Source: Stenotrophomonas maltophilia (GTDB taxonomy: Bacteria; Pseudomonadota; Gammaproteobacteria; Xanthomonadales; Xanthomonadaceae). Taken from it: 64,000 nucleotides of DNA. A program made the translations under genes and the position numbers. Positions 1 to 20,050 of this stretch are shown here, one piece after another; position 1 is the first letter of the stretch, and each line of letters opens with the position of its first letter. The notes under the pieces were generated by a model. It was not told the DNA's origin. It did no database searches and worked only from the letters and a program-made list of their open reading frames with translations. The stretch covers positions 846,001 to 910,000 of the forward strand of contig NZ_CP015612.1 in NCBI RefSeq assembly GCF_002138415.1, written 5' to 3'.

Positions 1-21
1 CCGATTCACGGCGATGCAGCC

Positions 22-50
22 AAGGCTGGGGGCGTAAGCCCCCGGCCTTT
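22..50 (+). terminator. Attenuator/terminator-like hairpin after rplL
   Basis: A 12-bp stem (22-33 with 38-49, one G-T pair) closes a GTAA loop and is followed by only three T. The rplL gene should end just left of the window, so this is where a partial terminator that reduces transcription into rpoBC would sit. The weak T tract suggests attenuation rather than full termination. Inference from position and structure. Confidence 0.55.
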
Positions 51-68
51 GGTCGTTGTTGCAGTGTT

Positions 69-91
69 GTAGATCCACGCCACGCGTGGAT
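69..91 (+). repeat. SMAG-type REP
   Basis: GTAG followed by an 8-bp inverted repeat ATCCACGC/GCGTGGAT around a 3-nt loop, the pattern of S. maltophilia GTAG REPs. It lies in the rplL-rpoB spacer and would be transcribed in the operon mRNA. Confidence 0.8.
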
Positions 92-186
92 GTAACGAGC
101 GGCAAAAAGCCCAACACGGGCTGCGGTCAGACCCCGGCAGGCCAGCGCAGAGCGCGGCAGCGGGGGAGTGGATGCAGACGAGTTGG

Positions 187-245
187 CAGTTGGAAGTAGC
201 GGGAGAAGGCGTGCTGGTGCCGGCAATACCAGCGACTTCCAACTG
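187..245 (+). promoter_or_regulatory. Large hairpin in rplL-rpoB spacer
   Basis: CAGTTGGAAGT (187-197) is perfectly complementary to ACTTCCAACTG (235-245). An inner stem GCTGGT/ACCAGC (213-218, 228-233) is offset by a 14-nt 5' bulge. In E. coli the equivalent spacer carries an RNase III processing site; this stem is a candidate counterpart. The structure is seen; the role is inferred. Confidence 0.5.
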
Positions 246-306
246 ACAATTTCAAGTTCCCTTCGGATCGTGGGCGCACGATCCGCACAACAAGGTGGAA
301 GACCTC

Positions 307-4461
<4,155 letters not shown>

Positions 4462-4550
4462 TCCATGCCGGCGCGGCGGCCTCCGCCGCCGCGCCGCTGG
4501 CAGTCAACTGAAAGCCCATCGACACAGCATTCCTCCTTCTGGAGAACACC

Positions 4551-8774
<4,224 letters not shown>

Positions 8775-8781
8775 GGTATCC

Positions 8782-8803
8782 GGTCCGGCCGCAAGGCCGG
8801 ACC
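8782..8803 (+). terminator. Hairpin after rpoC
   Basis: GGTCCGGCC, loop GCAA, GGCCGGACC: a perfect 9-bp stem beginning 7 nt after the rpoC stop. There is no T tract, so it may stabilise the 3' end or need a factor to terminate. The separate promoter at 8937 fits a transcript boundary here. Confidence 0.6.
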
Positions 8804-8936
8804 ACCCCATCGGTCCATTGATGGGTAGGGAAAGGGCAGGGGAGGTCGTCCGCGATCGACCCGGCCAACCTGAACGGGGTACATGGAGGCCCCCCAGTAA
8901 CGTTCCGGGATCAGGGACGGGCTTGACAGGAGGCGT

Positions 8937-8966
8937 TTGACTGCTTTCCTGGCAGGTTGCTACAAT
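8937..8966 (+). promoter_or_regulatory. Sigma70-type promoter of the str operon
   Basis: TTGACT (8937-8942), an 18-nt spacer, then TACAAT (8961-8966): five of six matches in each box. It lies 92 bp before rpsL and just upstream of a terminator-like leader hairpin. A second TTGACA at 8923 is too far from the -10 to pair with it. Confidence 0.75.
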
Positions 8967-8976
8967 CGTCTGTCTC

Positions 8977-9003
8977 AGCAGGCCAGAATTTTGGCCTGCT
9001 TTA
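8977..9003 (+). terminator. Leader hairpin before rpsL (attenuator candidate)
   Basis: AGCAGGCCA (8977-8985) pairs with TGGCCTGCT (8992-9000), followed by TTT and AAC. It begins within a few bases of the expected transcription start of the promoter at 8937-8966, so it would be the first structure in the rpsL mRNA and could act as an attenuator or a 5' stabiliser. Confidence 0.5.
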
Positions 9004-9057
9004 ACATTTCCGCATCTCTGGCCGGATTTTCCGGCCACCAATCAGAAGAACCTACTG

Positions 9058-9432
9058 ATGGCGACGATCAACCAGCTGGTCCGCAAGCCGCGGCAAGCGA
9101 CCACCTACAAGAGTGCCTCGCCGGCGCTCGACAAGTGCCCGCAGCGCCGTGGCGTCTGCACCCGTGTCTACACCACCACTCCGAAGAAGCCGAACTCGGC
9201 TCTGCGCAAGGTTGCCAAGGTCCGCCTGACCAACCAGGAAGAAGTGATCTCCTACATCGGTGGTGAAGGCCACAACCTGCAGGAGCACTCCGTGGTCCTG
9301 ATCCGCGGCGGTCGCGTCAAGGACCTGCCGGGTGTGCGTTACCACACCGTTCGTGGCTCGCTCGACGCCGCCGGCGTTGCCAAGCGTCGCCAGGCCCGTT
9401 CCAAGTACGGCGCCAAGCGTCCGAAGGCATAA
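9058..9432 (+). CDS. rpsL: 30S ribosomal protein S12
   Basis: S12 sits at the decoding centre and controls proofreading. The 124-residue product contains the loops [13 protein letters not shown] and [15 protein letters not shown]. Lys43 and Lys88, the classic streptomycin-resistance positions, are both wild type, predicting a sensitive target. It is first in the str cluster, 12 bp ahead of rpsG. Confidence 0.99.
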
Positions 9433-9444
9433 GGAGAGAGCACT

Positions 9445-9918
9445 ATGTCGCGTAAGGGTAATACTCCGCAGCGTTCCGTCCTGCCCGATCCGAAGCACGG
9501 AAGCGAAACCATCGCCCGCTTCATCAACATGGTCATGCAGAGCGGCAAGAAGTCCGTCGCCGAAAAGATCGTGTACGGCGCCATGGACGTGATCACCGAG
9601 AAGAACAGCAGCGCCAACGCCATTGAACTGGTGCAGAAGGCTCTGGACAACGTCGCTCCGGCGGTCGAAGTCAAGTCGCGCCGCGTCGGTGGTGCCACCT
9701 ACCAGGTGCCGGTCGAAGTGCGTTCGTCGCGCAAGATGGCTCTGGCCATGCGCTGGCTGATCGACTCCGCGCGCAAGCGTGGTGAGAACACCATGCCGAA
9801 GAAGCTGGCTGCTGAACTGATCGACGCCTCGGAAAACCGTGGCGGCGCCATCAAGAAGCGCGAAGAAACCCACCGCATGGCCGAAGCCAACAAGGCATTC
9901 GCCCACTACCGCTGGTGA
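9445..9918 (+). CDS. rpsG: 30S ribosomal protein S7
   Basis: S7 nucleates the 30S head and borders the E site; in E. coli it represses the str operon. The 157 residues include [15 protein letters not shown] and the conserved basic segment [22 protein letters not shown] just before the start gives a good ribosome site. A 141-bp spacer with two hairpins (9945-9971 with a TTCG loop, 10005-10020 with a GAAA loop) separates it from fusA, longer than a simple intercistronic gap. Confidence 0.99.
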   Translation: MSRKGNTPQRSVLPDPKHGSETIARFINMVMQSGKKSVAEKIVYGAMDVITEKNSSANAIELVQKALDNVAPAVEVKSRRVGGATYQVPVEVRSSRKMALAMRWLIDSARKRGENTMPKKLAAELIDASENRGGAIKKREETHRMAEANKAFAHYRW

Positions 9919-10059
9919 GTTTGACGGCCTTGTAAAACAGGCAGGGCAGCACCACTTCGGTGCGTGCTGCCTCGCGGTCCCAGAAGGACTGCGCCAATCC
10001 GAAGGCCGCCGAAAGGCGGCGTTCGGCCATCCGAAATCCAAGAAATCTGAGAGGCTCCC

Positions 10060-12201
<2,142 letters not shown>

Positions 12202-12253
12202 GCCTCGCTCAGCCTCTCTTGAAACCACTTACGAACAATCAAGGTATAGAACA

Positions 12254-13444
12254 ATGGCAAAGGGTAAGTTCGAGCGCACCAAGCCGCACGTCAACGTCGG
12301 CACCATCGGTCACGTCGACCACGGCAAGACCACGCTGACCGCTGCACTGACCAAGATCGGCGCCGAGCGCTTCGGTGGCGAGTTCAAGGATTACTCCTCG
12401 ATCGACGCCGCGCCGGAAGAAAAGGCGCGTGGTATCACGATCTCGACCGCGCACGTCGAATACGAATCCCCGGTCCGTCACTACGCCCACGTCGATTGCC
12501 CGGGCCATGCTGACTACGTCAAGAACATGATCACCGGTGCTGCCCAGATGGACGGCGCGATCCTGGTCTGCTCGGCCGCTGACGGCCCGATGCCGCAGAC
12601 CCGCGAGCACATCCTGCTGTCGCGTCAGGTCGGCGTGCCGTACATCGTCGTGTTCCTGAACAAGGCCGACATGGTTGACGACGCCGAGCTGCTCGAGCTG
12701 GTCGAGATGGAAGTGCGCGAGCTGCTGAGCAAGTACGACTTCCCGGGCGACGACACCCCGATCATCGCCGGTTCGGCCCGTCTGGCGCTGGAAGGCGACC
12801 AGAGCGACATCGGCGTGCCGGCCATCCTGAAGCTGGTCGACGCCCTGGACAGCTGGATCCCGGAGCCGGAGCGCGCGATCGACAAGCCGTTCCTGATGCC
12901 GGTGGAAGACGTGTTCTCGATCTCGGGCCGCGGCACCGTGGTGACCGGTCGTATCGAGCGCGGCGTGATCAAGGTTGGCGACGAAATCGAAATCGTCGGC
13001 ATCCGTCCGGTGCAGAAGACCACCGTGACCGGCGTTGAAATGTTCCGCAAGCTGCTGGACCAGGGTCAGGCAGGCGACAACGCTGGCCTGCTGCTGCGCG
13101 GCACCAAGCGTGACGACGTCGAGCGTGGCCAGGTTCTGGCCAAGCCGGGTTCGATCAAGCCGCACACCAAGTTCGAAGGCGAAGTCTACGTCCTGTCGAA
13201 GGACGAGGGCGGCCGTCACACCCCGTTCTTCAACGGCTACCGTCCGCAGTTCTACTTCCGCACCACCGACATCACCGGCGCAGCTGCTCTGCCGGAAGGC
13301 GTCGAAATGGTGATGCCGGGTGACAACGTCAAGATGGTCGTCACCCTGATCAACCCGGTGGCAATGGACGAAGGCCTGCGCTTCGCCATCCGCGAAGGCG
13401 GTCGTACCGTCGGCGCCGGCGTGGTCTCGAAGATCATCGAGTAA
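12254..13444 (+). CDS. tuf: Elongation factor Tu
   Basis: GTPase that delivers aminoacyl-tRNA to the A site. The 396-residue product has GHVDHGKT, the DCPGHADY switch II and NKAD guanine-binding motifs, then domains II and III. AAGG lies 9 nt before the ATG. Xanthomonads usually hold a second tuf upstream of secE-nusG, outside this window; this is the fusA-linked copy. A hairpin terminator follows. Confidence 0.99.
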   Translation: MAKGKFERTKPHVNVGTIGHVDHGKTTLTAALTKIGAERFGGEFKDYSSIDAAPEEKARGITISTAHVEYESPVRHYAHVDCPGHADYVKNMITGAAQMDGAILVCSAADGPMPQTREHILLSRQVGVPYIVVFLNKADMVDDAELLELVEMEVRELLSKYDFPGDDTPIIAGSARLALEGDQSDIGVPAILKLVDALDSWIPEPERAIDKPFLMPVEDVFSISGRGTVVTGRIERGVIKVGDEIEIVGIRPVQKTTVTGVEMFRKLLDQGQAGDNAGLLLRGTKRDDVERGQVLAKPGSIKPHTKFEGEVYVLSKDEGGRHTPFFNGYRPQFYFRTTDITGAAALPEGVEMVMPGDNVKMVVTLINPVAMDEGLRFAIREGGRTVGAGVVSKIIE

Positions 13445-13458
13445 TCTGGTAGTATCTG

Positions 13459-13492
13459 CGCCCCGATGTTGCCTGGGTAGGGCATCGGGGCG
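13459..13492 (+). terminator. Terminator hairpin after tuf
   Basis: CGCCCCGATG and CATCGGGGCG form a 10-bp stem around a 14-nt loop, 15 nt after the tuf stop. No T tract follows. It separates the str genes from the S10 promoter at 13583. The rest of the 332-bp spacer holds that promoter and a leader hairpin; the short open frame across it has no supported product. Confidence 0.65.
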
Positions 13493-13582
13493 TATCAAAT
13501 GGGAAAGCAGGCACAGGATGTGCCTTGTGTTCCCCGGACCAGGAAGGGTCAATGCCATTCAGGCGGCGTCAACAGGCGACTG

Positions 13583-13611
13583 TTGACAGCTGCCTTGCGT
13601 GCCATTATGCT
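13583..13611 (+). promoter_or_regulatory. Promoter of the S10 operon
   Basis: Perfect TTGACA at 13583-13588, 17-nt spacing, TATGCT at 13606-13611. It starts a leader of about 160 nt before rpsJ. Confidence 0.7.
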
Positions 13612-13614
13612 TCT

Positions 13615-13654
13615 ACGTCTGGGCAGGCCGGGAAACTGGTCTGCCTACGTTTTT
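13615..13654 (+). terminator. S10 leader hairpin with T tract
   Basis: GGCAGGCC (13622-13629) pairs with GGTCTGCC (13638-13645); an outer ACGT/ACGT clamp (13615-13618, 13647-13650) closes it, and five T follow (13650-13654). This has the form of an intrinsic terminator at the very start of the S10 leader. In E. coli, L4 controls attenuation in this leader; whether that applies here is inference. Confidence 0.5.
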
Positions 13655-13776
13655 GAGGTCTATGGAGTGACCTTGGCGGCCTGCAGGACTGTGGGTCGTC
13701 CGTATTCAGGAATTTCATGGGGCAAAGCAACCCAGAGGCTTTGTCTGTCGCTCTTTTAACGAAGGAACCTACCGCC

Positions 13777-14088
13777 ATGGCGGACCAAAAGATCCGGATC
13801 CGGCTGAAAGCGTTCGATCATCGTCTGATCGACCGTTCGGCCAGCGAGATCGTTGAAACGGCAAAGCGGACCGGCGCGCAAGTGCGTGGCCCGATCCCGC
13901 TGCCGACCAAGATCGAGCGTTACACCGTTCTCGTTTCCCCGCACGTCGACAAGGACGCGCGTGACCAGTACGAGACCCGCACGCACAAGCGCGTGCTCGA
14001 TATCGTTGACCCGAATGACAAGACCGTGGACGCGCTGATGAAGCTCGAACTGGCTGCCGGCGTCGACGTTCAGATCAAGCTGACCTGA
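13777..14088 (+). CDS. rpsJ: 30S ribosomal protein S10
   Basis: S10 of the 30S head, also the NusB partner in antitermination. The 103-residue protein starts [19 protein letters not shown]. The ATG at 13777 is preferred over the in-frame ATG at 13717 because homologues begin here and AAGGAA precedes it. First gene of the S10 cluster. Confidence 0.99.
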
Positions 14089-14099
14089 GGACTACGACC

Positions 14100-14750
14100 A
14101 TGACGAAGAAGTATTCGTTGGGCTTCGTGGGCCGCAAGGCTGGCATGAGCCGCGTGTTCACTGAAGATGGCCGCTCCATCCCGGTGACCCTGATCGAAGC
14201 AACCCCGAACCGCATCGCGCAGATCAAGACCGTCGAAACCGACGGCTACAGCGCCGTGCAGGTGACCGTCGGCGCGCGTCGCGCTGCCCTGGTCAACAAG
14301 CCGGAAGCCGGCCACTTCGCCAAGGCGAAGGTGGAAGCGGGTCGTGGCCTGTGGGAATTCCGCGTTGAAGACGCGCAGCTCGGCGATTTCGCCGTTGGCG
14401 GCGAAGTCAAGGCGGACATCTTCGAAGTCGGCCAGATCGTCGACGTCCAGGGTGTCACCAAGGGTAAGGGCTTCCAGGGCACCATCAAGCGCCACAACTT
14501 CCGTATGGGCGATGCAACCCACGGTAACTCGCTGTCGCATCGCGCGCCGGGTTCGCTGGGTCAGCGCCAGACTCCGGGTCGCGTTTTCCCGGGCAAGAAG
14601 ATGTCGGGCCACATGGGCGCAGTGCAGCAGAGCACCCAGAACCTGGAAGTGGTCAAGGTCGACGTCGAGCGCGGTCTGATCGCCGTTCGCGGCGCCGTTC
14701 CGGGCGCGGCGGGTGGCGACGTGATCGTCCGTCCGGCGAGCAAGGCATAA
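14100..14750 (+). CDS. rplC: 50S ribosomal protein L3
   Basis: L3 is an early-assembly protein whose long loop reaches the peptidyl-transferase centre. The 216-residue product contains the glycine-rich loop with [18 protein letters not shown] and a conserved C-terminal barrel. It lies 11 bp after rpsJ and 12 bp before rplD. Confidence 0.98.
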
Positions 14751-14762
14751 GGAGAGATGACG

Positions 14763-15368
14763 ATGGAACTCGTTATCACGGGTAGCAACAACAAGGTCTC
14801 GGTCTCCGACGCCGTGTTCGGTCGCGATTTCAGCGAAGATCTGGTCCACCAGGTCGTCGTTGCCTACCGCAACGCCGGTCGCGCCGGCACCAAGGCACAG
14901 AAGACTCGCTCCGAAGTGGCTGGTACCACCAAGAAGTCGAAGAAGCAGAAGGGCGGCGGCGCGCGTCATGGCGCACTGACGGCTCCGATCTTCGTCGGCG
15001 GCGGTGTCACCTTCGCGGCCAAGCCGCGCAGCTTCGAGCAGAAGGTCAATCGTAAGCAGTACCGTGCCGCCATGTGCGCGATCCTGTCCGAGCTGAACCG
15101 TCAGGGCCGTCTGACCATCGTGGAGTCCTTCGACGTCGAAGTGACCAACACGAAGGGTCTGATCGCCAAGCTGGCCGGCCTGGAAGTGGGCAAGCGCCCG
15201 CTGATCGTCACCGAAGAAGCGTCCGAGCACCTGTACCTGTCCGCCCGCAATCTGCCGTACGTGCAGGTGCGTGACGTCCAGGGTCTGGATCCGGTCTCGC
15301 TGGTGGGTGCCGACACGGTCGTCATCACCGCTGACGCGGTCAAGAAGGTCGAGGAGTGGCTGGCATGA
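14763..15368 (+). CDS. rplD: 50S ribosomal protein L4
   Basis: L4 forms part of the exit-tunnel constriction and, in E. coli, autoregulates the S10 operon. The start at 14763 (MELVITGS) gives 201 residues, as in E. coli. The ATG at 14757 is only 2 nt from the AAGGAG (14749-14754) and is read as a decoy. The basic tunnel loop with [14 protein letters not shown] is intact. Its stop overlaps the start of rplW. Confidence 0.97.
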
Positions 15369-15664
15369 ACAGCAACGAAAAAATCTTCAGCGTGCTGCGT
15401 GCCCCGCGTGTCTCCGAAAAGACCGCGCGCCTGCAGGAACTCTCCAACCAGTATGTCTTCGAAGTTTCGAACGAAGCCACCAAGGCCGATGTAAAGGCCG
15501 CGGTTGAGCAGCTGTTCGACGTCAAGGTCGAAGCCGTCAACGTGGTCAACGTCAAGGGCAAGAACAAGTCCTTCCGTAACCGTGCTGGCCGCCGCGGCGA
15601 TTGGCGCAAGGCGTACGTTCGCCTGGCCGATGGCCAGTCGATCGATGTAACGGCCAAGGCCTGA
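15365..15664 (+). CDS. rplW: 50S ribosomal protein L23
   Basis: L23 lines the tunnel exit and docks trigger factor and SRP. The start codon overlaps the rplD stop (ATGA), indicating translational coupling. The 99 residues begin [19 protein letters not shown]; an in-frame ATG at 15356 would only add MAG and lies inside rplD. The basic loop [15 protein letters not shown] is typical. Confidence 0.97.
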
Positions 15665-15674
15665 GGTACATCCC

Positions 15675-16502
15675 ATGCCATTGATGAAATTCAAGCCCAC
15701 TTCCCCCGGCCGCCGTTCGGCCGTGCGCGTGGTCACTCCCGACCTGCACAAGGGTGCTCCGCACGCTGCGCTGGTCGAGTCGCAGAGCCGCTCGGGTGGT
15801 CGTAACCACCATGGCCGCATCACCGTGCGTCACGTCGGTGGTGGTGCCAAGCAGCACTACCGCATCATCGACTTCAAGCGCAACAAGCTGGGCATCCCGG
15901 CGCGCGTGGAACGCATCGAATACGATCCGAACCGCACCGCGCACATTGCTCTGCTGTGCTACGTCGACGGTGAGCGTCGCTACATCATCGCCCCGAAGGG
16001 CCTGAAGGCTGGTGATCAGGTGATCGCTGGTTCGGATGCCCCGATCAAGGCCGGCAACACCCTGCCGCTGCGCAACATCCCGGTCGGCACCACCATCCAC
16101 TGCATCGAACTGAAGCCGGGCAAGGGCGCTCAGATCGCTCGCGCCGCTGGTGCGGCCGTGCAGCTGGTGGCTCGCGAAGGCATCTACGCCACCCTGCGCC
16201 TGCGCTCGGGTGAAATGCGTAAGGTTCCGGTCGAGTGCTGCGCCACCATCGGCGAAGTCGGCAACGACGAGCACAGCCTGGAAAAGCTGGGCAAGGCCGG
16301 TGCCAAGCGTTGGCGCGGCGTCCGCCCGACCGTTCGTGGTGCTGCCATGAACCCGGTTGACCACCCGCACGGTGGTGGTGAGGCCAAGGCCGGCCAGGGT
16401 AACCCGCATCCGGTCACCCCGTGGGGTGTCCCGACCAAGGGTTACAAGACGCGCCATAACAAGCGCACTCAGCAGTTCATCGTCCGCGATCGTAGGGGCT
16501 AA
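15675..16502 (+). CDS. rplB: 50S ribosomal protein L2
   Basis: L2 is needed for subunit joining and peptidyl-transferase activity. The 275-residue product has [19 protein letters not shown] near the N-terminus and [12 protein letters not shown], the segment with the functionally important histidine, near the C-terminus. 10 bp after rplW. Confidence 0.99.
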
Positions 16503-16508
16503 TCGACC

Positions 16509-16778
16509 ATGGCACGTTCACTCAAGAAGGGCCCGTTCGTCGATCACCACCTCGTCAAGAAGGTGGAGGCCGCTGCGGGCAGCAAGAAGCCGATCAAGAC
16601 CTGGTCGCGCCGTTCGATGATCCTGCCTGACATGGTAGGCGTCACCATTGCCGTGCATAACGGCAAGAACCACATCCCGGTTCTCGTCAACGAGAACATG
16701 GTCGGCCACAAGCTCGGCGAATTTGCCATCACCCGGACCTTCAAGGGTCACGGTGGTGACAAGAAGTCGGGCAAGTAA
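16509..16778 (+). CDS. rpsS: 30S ribosomal protein S19
   Basis: S19 pairs with S13 in the 30S head near the A site. The 89 residues begin [15 protein letters not shown] and contain [11 protein letters not shown] and [16 protein letters not shown], all family hallmarks. Six bp separate it from rplB. Confidence 0.99.
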   Translation: MARSLKKGPFVDHHLVKKVEAAAGSKKPIKTWSRRSMILPDMVGVTIAVHNGKNHIPVLVNENMVGHKLGEFAITRTFKGHGGDKKSGK

Positions 16779-16790
16779 GGAGAGATGACA

Positions 16791-17126
16791 ATGGAAGCGA
16801 AAGCCATCCTGCGCACTGCGCGCATCTCCCCGCAGAAGGCTCGTCTGGTCGCTGACCAGGTGCGCGGTCTGCCGGCCGAGCGTGCGGTCAACCTGCTGAA
16901 GTTCTCGGACAAGAAGGCTGCCCACCTGATCAAGAAGGTGGTGGAGTCGGCAATTGCCAACGCCGAGAACAACCAGGGCGCCGACGTCGACGAGCTGAAG
17001 GTTCAGACCATCATGGTTGATGAAGGTCCGACCCTGAAGCGTTTCATGGCGCGGGCGAAAGGCCGCGGTACCCGCATCCTCAAGCGCACCAGCCACATCA
17101 CTGTGGTTGTGGGCGCCGCCAAGTAA
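16791..17126 (+). CDS. rplV: 50S ribosomal protein L22
   Basis: L22 spans the exit tunnel and contributes to the macrolide-sensitive constriction. The start at 16791 gives 111 residues ([19 protein letters not shown]); the ATG at 16785 is too close to the AAGGAG, the same arrangement as at rplD. The tunnel loop [20 protein letters not shown] is intact. Confidence 0.97.
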   Translation: MEAKAILRTARISPQKARLVADQVRGLPAERAVNLLKFSDKKAAHLIKKVVESAIANAENNQGADVDELKVQTIMVDEGPTLKRFMARAKGRGTRILKRTSHITVVVGAAK

Positions 17127-17144
17127 GCGGATAAGGAAAAGACC

Positions 17145-17879
17145 ATGGGTCATAAAGTTCATCCGATTGGTATCCGCCTCGGCATTTCCAAGGACTGGAA
17201 CTCCAAGTGGTACGCCAACAAGGCCGAGTTCGCTGGTTACCTGGCAGCCGACCTGAAAGTGCGCGAAATGCTGCGCAAGAAGCTGGCTCAGGCCGGCATC
17301 AGCAAGATCCTGATCGAGCGTCCGGCCAAGACCGCTCGCGTGACGATCCACACCGCCCGTCCGGGCGTGGTGATCGGCAAGCGCGGTGAGGACATCGAGA
17401 AGCTGCGCAAGGAAGTGAGCGAGATGATGGGCGTCCCGGCGCACATCAACGTCACCGAAGTGCGCAAGCCGGAACTGGACGCGCAGCTCGTTGCCGAGTC
17501 GATCGCCCAGCAGCTGGAGCGTCGCATCATGTTCCGCCGTGCAATGAAGCGCTCGGTCGGCAACGCGATGCGTCTGGGTGCCCTGGGCATCAAGGTCAAC
17601 GTTGGTGGCCGCCTCAACGGTGCAGAAATCGCCCGTTCGGAGTGGTACCGCGAAGGCCGCGTGCCGCTGCACACCCTGCGTGCCGACATCGACTATGGCT
17701 TCGCTGAAGCCAAGACGACCTACGGCATCATCGGCATCAAGGTCTGGATCTACAAGGGCGAGGTCTTCGATTTCTCCCAGGTTGGCCAGGAAAAGCAGGA
17801 CGACACCCCGTCGCGCAACGATCGTCACGATCGCGGCGACCGTGGTGACCGTCAGCGCCCGGCCCGTGAAGCGAGGTAA
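17145..17879 (+). CDS. rpsC: 30S ribosomal protein S3
   Basis: S3 lies at the mRNA entrance and contributes to helicase activity. The 244-residue protein has the KH-domain GxxG segment ([17 protein letters not shown]) and the C-terminal [13 protein letters not shown]. The tail after about residue 210 is longer than in E. coli and rich in Asp, Arg and His ([17 protein letters not shown]); such low-complexity tails vary among lineages. Confidence 0.98.
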   Translation: MGHKVHPIGIRLGISKDWNSKWYANKAEFAGYLAADLKVREMLRKKLAQAGISKILIERPAKTARVTIHTARPGVVIGKRGEDIEKLRKEVSEMMGVPAHINVTEVRKPELDAQLVAESIAQQLERRIMFRRAMKRSVGNAMRLGALGIKVNVGGRLNGAEIARSEWYREGRVPLHTLRADIDYGFAEAKTTYGIIGIKVWIYKGEVFDFSQVGQEKQDDTPSRNDRHDRGDRGDRQRPAREAR

Positions 17880-17884
17880 CGACA

Positions 17885-18298
17885 ATGTTGCAACCCAAGC
17901 GAACCAAGTACCGCAAGGTACACAAGGGCCGTAACGATGGCCTGAGCTGGAGCGCCAACGCTGTCAGCTTCGGCGAATACGGCCTGAAGGCAACCGCACA
18001 CGGTCAGCTGACCGCGCGTCAGATCGAAGCGGCCCGCCGCTCGATCAGCCGCTACGTCAAGCGCGGCGGCAAGATGTGGATCCGCGTGTTCCCCGACAAG
18101 CCCATCACCAAGAAGCCCATCGAAGTCCGAATGGGTTCTGGTAAGGGCAACGTGGAATACTGGGTGGCCCAGATCCAGCCCGGCCGCATGATCTATGAAA
18201 TCGAGGGTGTTTCCGAGGAAGTGGCTCGCGAGGCGTTCCGCCTGGCCGCCGCCAAGCTCTCGGTCACCACCACTTTCGTGACCCGTACGGTGCGCTGA
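17885..18298 (+). CDS. rplP: 50S ribosomal protein L16
   Basis: L16 contacts the A-site tRNA elbow. The 137 residues start [17 protein letters not shown] and contain [19 protein letters not shown]. The last base of the stop codon is the first base of the rpmC start. Confidence 0.99.
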   Translation: MLQPKRTKYRKVHKGRNDGLSWSANAVSFGEYGLKATAHGQLTARQIEAARRSISRYVKRGGKMWIRVFPDKPITKKPIEVRMGSGKGNVEYWVAQIQPGRMIYEIEGVSEEVAREAFRLAAAKLSVTTTFVTRTVR

Positions 18299-18483
18299 TG
18301 GATATCAAAACTCTCCGTGAAAAGTCGGCTGACGAACTCAAGGCCCACCTGATCGACCTGCGTAAGGAACAGTTCTCTGTCCGTATGCAGCAGGTCACCG
18401 GCCAGCTGCCGAAGACCCACGACATTCGCCGGGTCCGTCGCGAGATTGCTCGCGTCAAGACCCTGCTCGGCAGCACGAAGTAA
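18298..18483 (+). CDS. rpmC: 50S ribosomal protein L29
   Basis: Small helical-hairpin protein at the tunnel exit next to L23. The 61 residues ([18 protein letters not shown]) match the family in length and pattern. It overlaps rplP by one base (TGATG), a coupled junction. Confidence 0.97.
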   Translation: MDIKTLREKSADELKAHLIDLRKEQFSVRMQQVTGQLPKTHDIRRVRREIARVKTLLGSTK

Positions 18484-18494
18484 GGATGGCCGCT

Positions 18495-18764
18495 ATGAGC
18501 GACAATACTGAAAAGAAGACGCTGCGCACGGTCGAAGGCCGTGTCGTCAGCAACAAGATGGACAAGACGGTTACCGTCCTGGTTGAGCGTCAGGTCAAGC
18601 ACGCGCTGTACGGCAAGTACATCAAGCGCTCGACGAAGCTGCACGCCCACGATGCCGACAACGCCTGCAAGGAAGGCGATGTCGTCCGCGTGACCGAGAT
18701 TGCTCCGATGTCCAAGACCAAGAACTGGCGCGTGGTGGAAGTCATCACGCGCGCGGCTGAATAA
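18495..18764 (+). CDS. rpsQ: 30S ribosomal protein S17
   Basis: Early-binding OB-fold protein of 16S rRNA. The 89-residue form from 18495 ([18 protein letters not shown]) is chosen because AAGGA (18482-18486) is 8 nt upstream; the ATG at 18486 overlaps that site. The motif [16 protein letters not shown] is characteristic. Last gene of the classical S10 operon. Confidence 0.96.
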   Translation: MSDNTEKKTLRTVEGRVVSNKMDKTVTVLVERQVKHALYGKYIKRSTKLHAHDADNACKEGDVVRVTEIAPMSKTKNWRVVEVITRAAE

Positions 18765-18775
18765 GGAGCTGAATC

Positions 18776-19144
18776 ATGATCCAGATGCAGAGCTACCTTG
18801 ACGTCGCGGACAATTCGGGTGCCAAGCAGGTGATGTGCTTCAAGGTGCTGGGTGGTTCCAAGCGCCGTTACGCCGGCATCGGCGACATCATCAAGGTCAC
18901 CGTGAAGGATGCGATTCCGCGCGGCAAGGTCAAGAAGGGTGAAGTGTATGACGCCGTCGTGGTGCGTACCCGCAAGGGTGTGCGTCGCGCCGACGGCTCG
19001 CTGATCCGCTTCGACGGCAACGCTGCCGTTCTGCTGAACAGCAAGCAGGAGCCGATCGGTACCCGTATCTTCGGGCCGGTGACCCGTGAACTTCGTTCGG
19101 AGAAGTTCATGAAGATCGTCTCGCTCGCTCCCGAAGTGCTGTGA
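18776..19144 (+). CDS. rplN: 50S ribosomal protein L14
   Basis: Subunit-interface protein forming bridges and the docking surface for RsfS. The 122 residues begin [17 protein letters not shown]. First spc gene, only 11 bp after rpsQ, with no promoter or terminator seen between, so S10 and spc genes are probably read together here. Confidence 0.99.
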
Positions 19145-19160
19145 GCGACAGGAGATAATC

Positions 19161-19478
19161 ATGGCTAACCGTATCAAGAAGGGCGACCAGGTTGTCGTCA
19201 ACGCTGGCAAGGACAAGGGCAAGCAGGGCGAAGTCGTCCGCGTCGACGGCGACCGTGTGGTCGTCGCCAACGTGAACATCGTCAAGCGCCACACCAAGCC
19301 GAACCCGCAGGCAGGTGTTGCCGGCGGCGTGGTCGAGCGCGAAGCTTCGATCCATATCTCCAACGTGAATGTTCTGAACCCGGCTTCGGGCAAGGGCGAA
19401 CGCGTTGGCTTCAAGGTGCTGGAGGATGGACGCAAACTGCGTGTGTTCCGCTCCAGCGGTGAGGCGCTCGACGCCTGA
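19161..19478 (+). CDS. rplX: 50S ribosomal protein L24
   Basis: Assembly initiator of the 50S subunit with a KOW motif ([20 protein letters not shown] near the N-terminus). 105 residues; GGAG precedes the ATG. It lies between rplN and rplE as in other gammaproteobacteria. Confidence 0.98.
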
Positions 19479-19489
19479 GGAATGAGAAG

Positions 19490-20032
19490 ATGAGTTCCCG
19501 TCTCGAAAAGTTCTACAAGGACGAAGTGGTGCCGGCGCTGATGAAGCAGTTCGGCTACACCAATCCGATGGAAGTGCCGAAGCTGGTCAAGGTCACCCTG
19601 AACATGGGTGTCGGCGAAGCGGCCACCAACAAGAAGATCCTGGAAAACGCCGTCGGCGACATGACCAAGATTTCCGGCCAGAAGCCGGTTGTCACCAAGT
19701 CGCGTGTGTCGGTTGCGTCGTTCAAGATCCGCGATGGTTGGCCGATCGGCTGCAAGACCACGCTGCGTCGCCACAAGATGTACGAGTTCCTGGATCGCCT
19801 GATCAACATCTCGCTGCCGCGCGTGCGCGACTTCCGTGGTGTTTCCGGTCGTTCCTTCGACGGCCGCGGCAACTTCAACATGGGTGTGAAGGAGCAGATC
19901 ATCTTCCCGGAAATCGACTTCGACGCCGTCGACGCGATCCGCGGTATGGATATCGCCATCACCACCACTGCGAAGACCGACGCGGAAGCGAAGGCGCTGC
20001 TGGCAGCGTTCAAGTTCCCGTTCCGTAACTGA
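19490..20032 (+). CDS. rplE: 50S ribosomal protein L5
   Basis: L5 binds 5S rRNA and forms bridge B1b to the 30S head. The 180-residue product has [10 protein letters not shown] and [20 protein letters not shown]. In E. coli the start of this gene carries the S8 repressor target; no obvious copy of that structure was picked out by eye. Confidence 0.98.
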   Translation: MSSRLEKFYKDEVVPALMKQFGYTNPMEVPKLVKVTLNMGVGEAATNKKILENAVGDMTKISGQKPVVTKSRVSVASFKIRDGWPIGCKTTLRRHKMYEFLDRLINISLPRVRDFRGVSGRSFDGRGNFNMGVKEQIIFPEIDFDAVDAIRGMDIAITTTAKTDAEAKALLAAFKFPFRN

Positions 20033-20050
20033 TCTGTCGAGGAAACCGAA

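Noticed and set aside
13499..13759. 86-codon open frame before rpsJ
   Set aside because: It spans the S10 promoter and leader hairpin and has no recognisable protein features.
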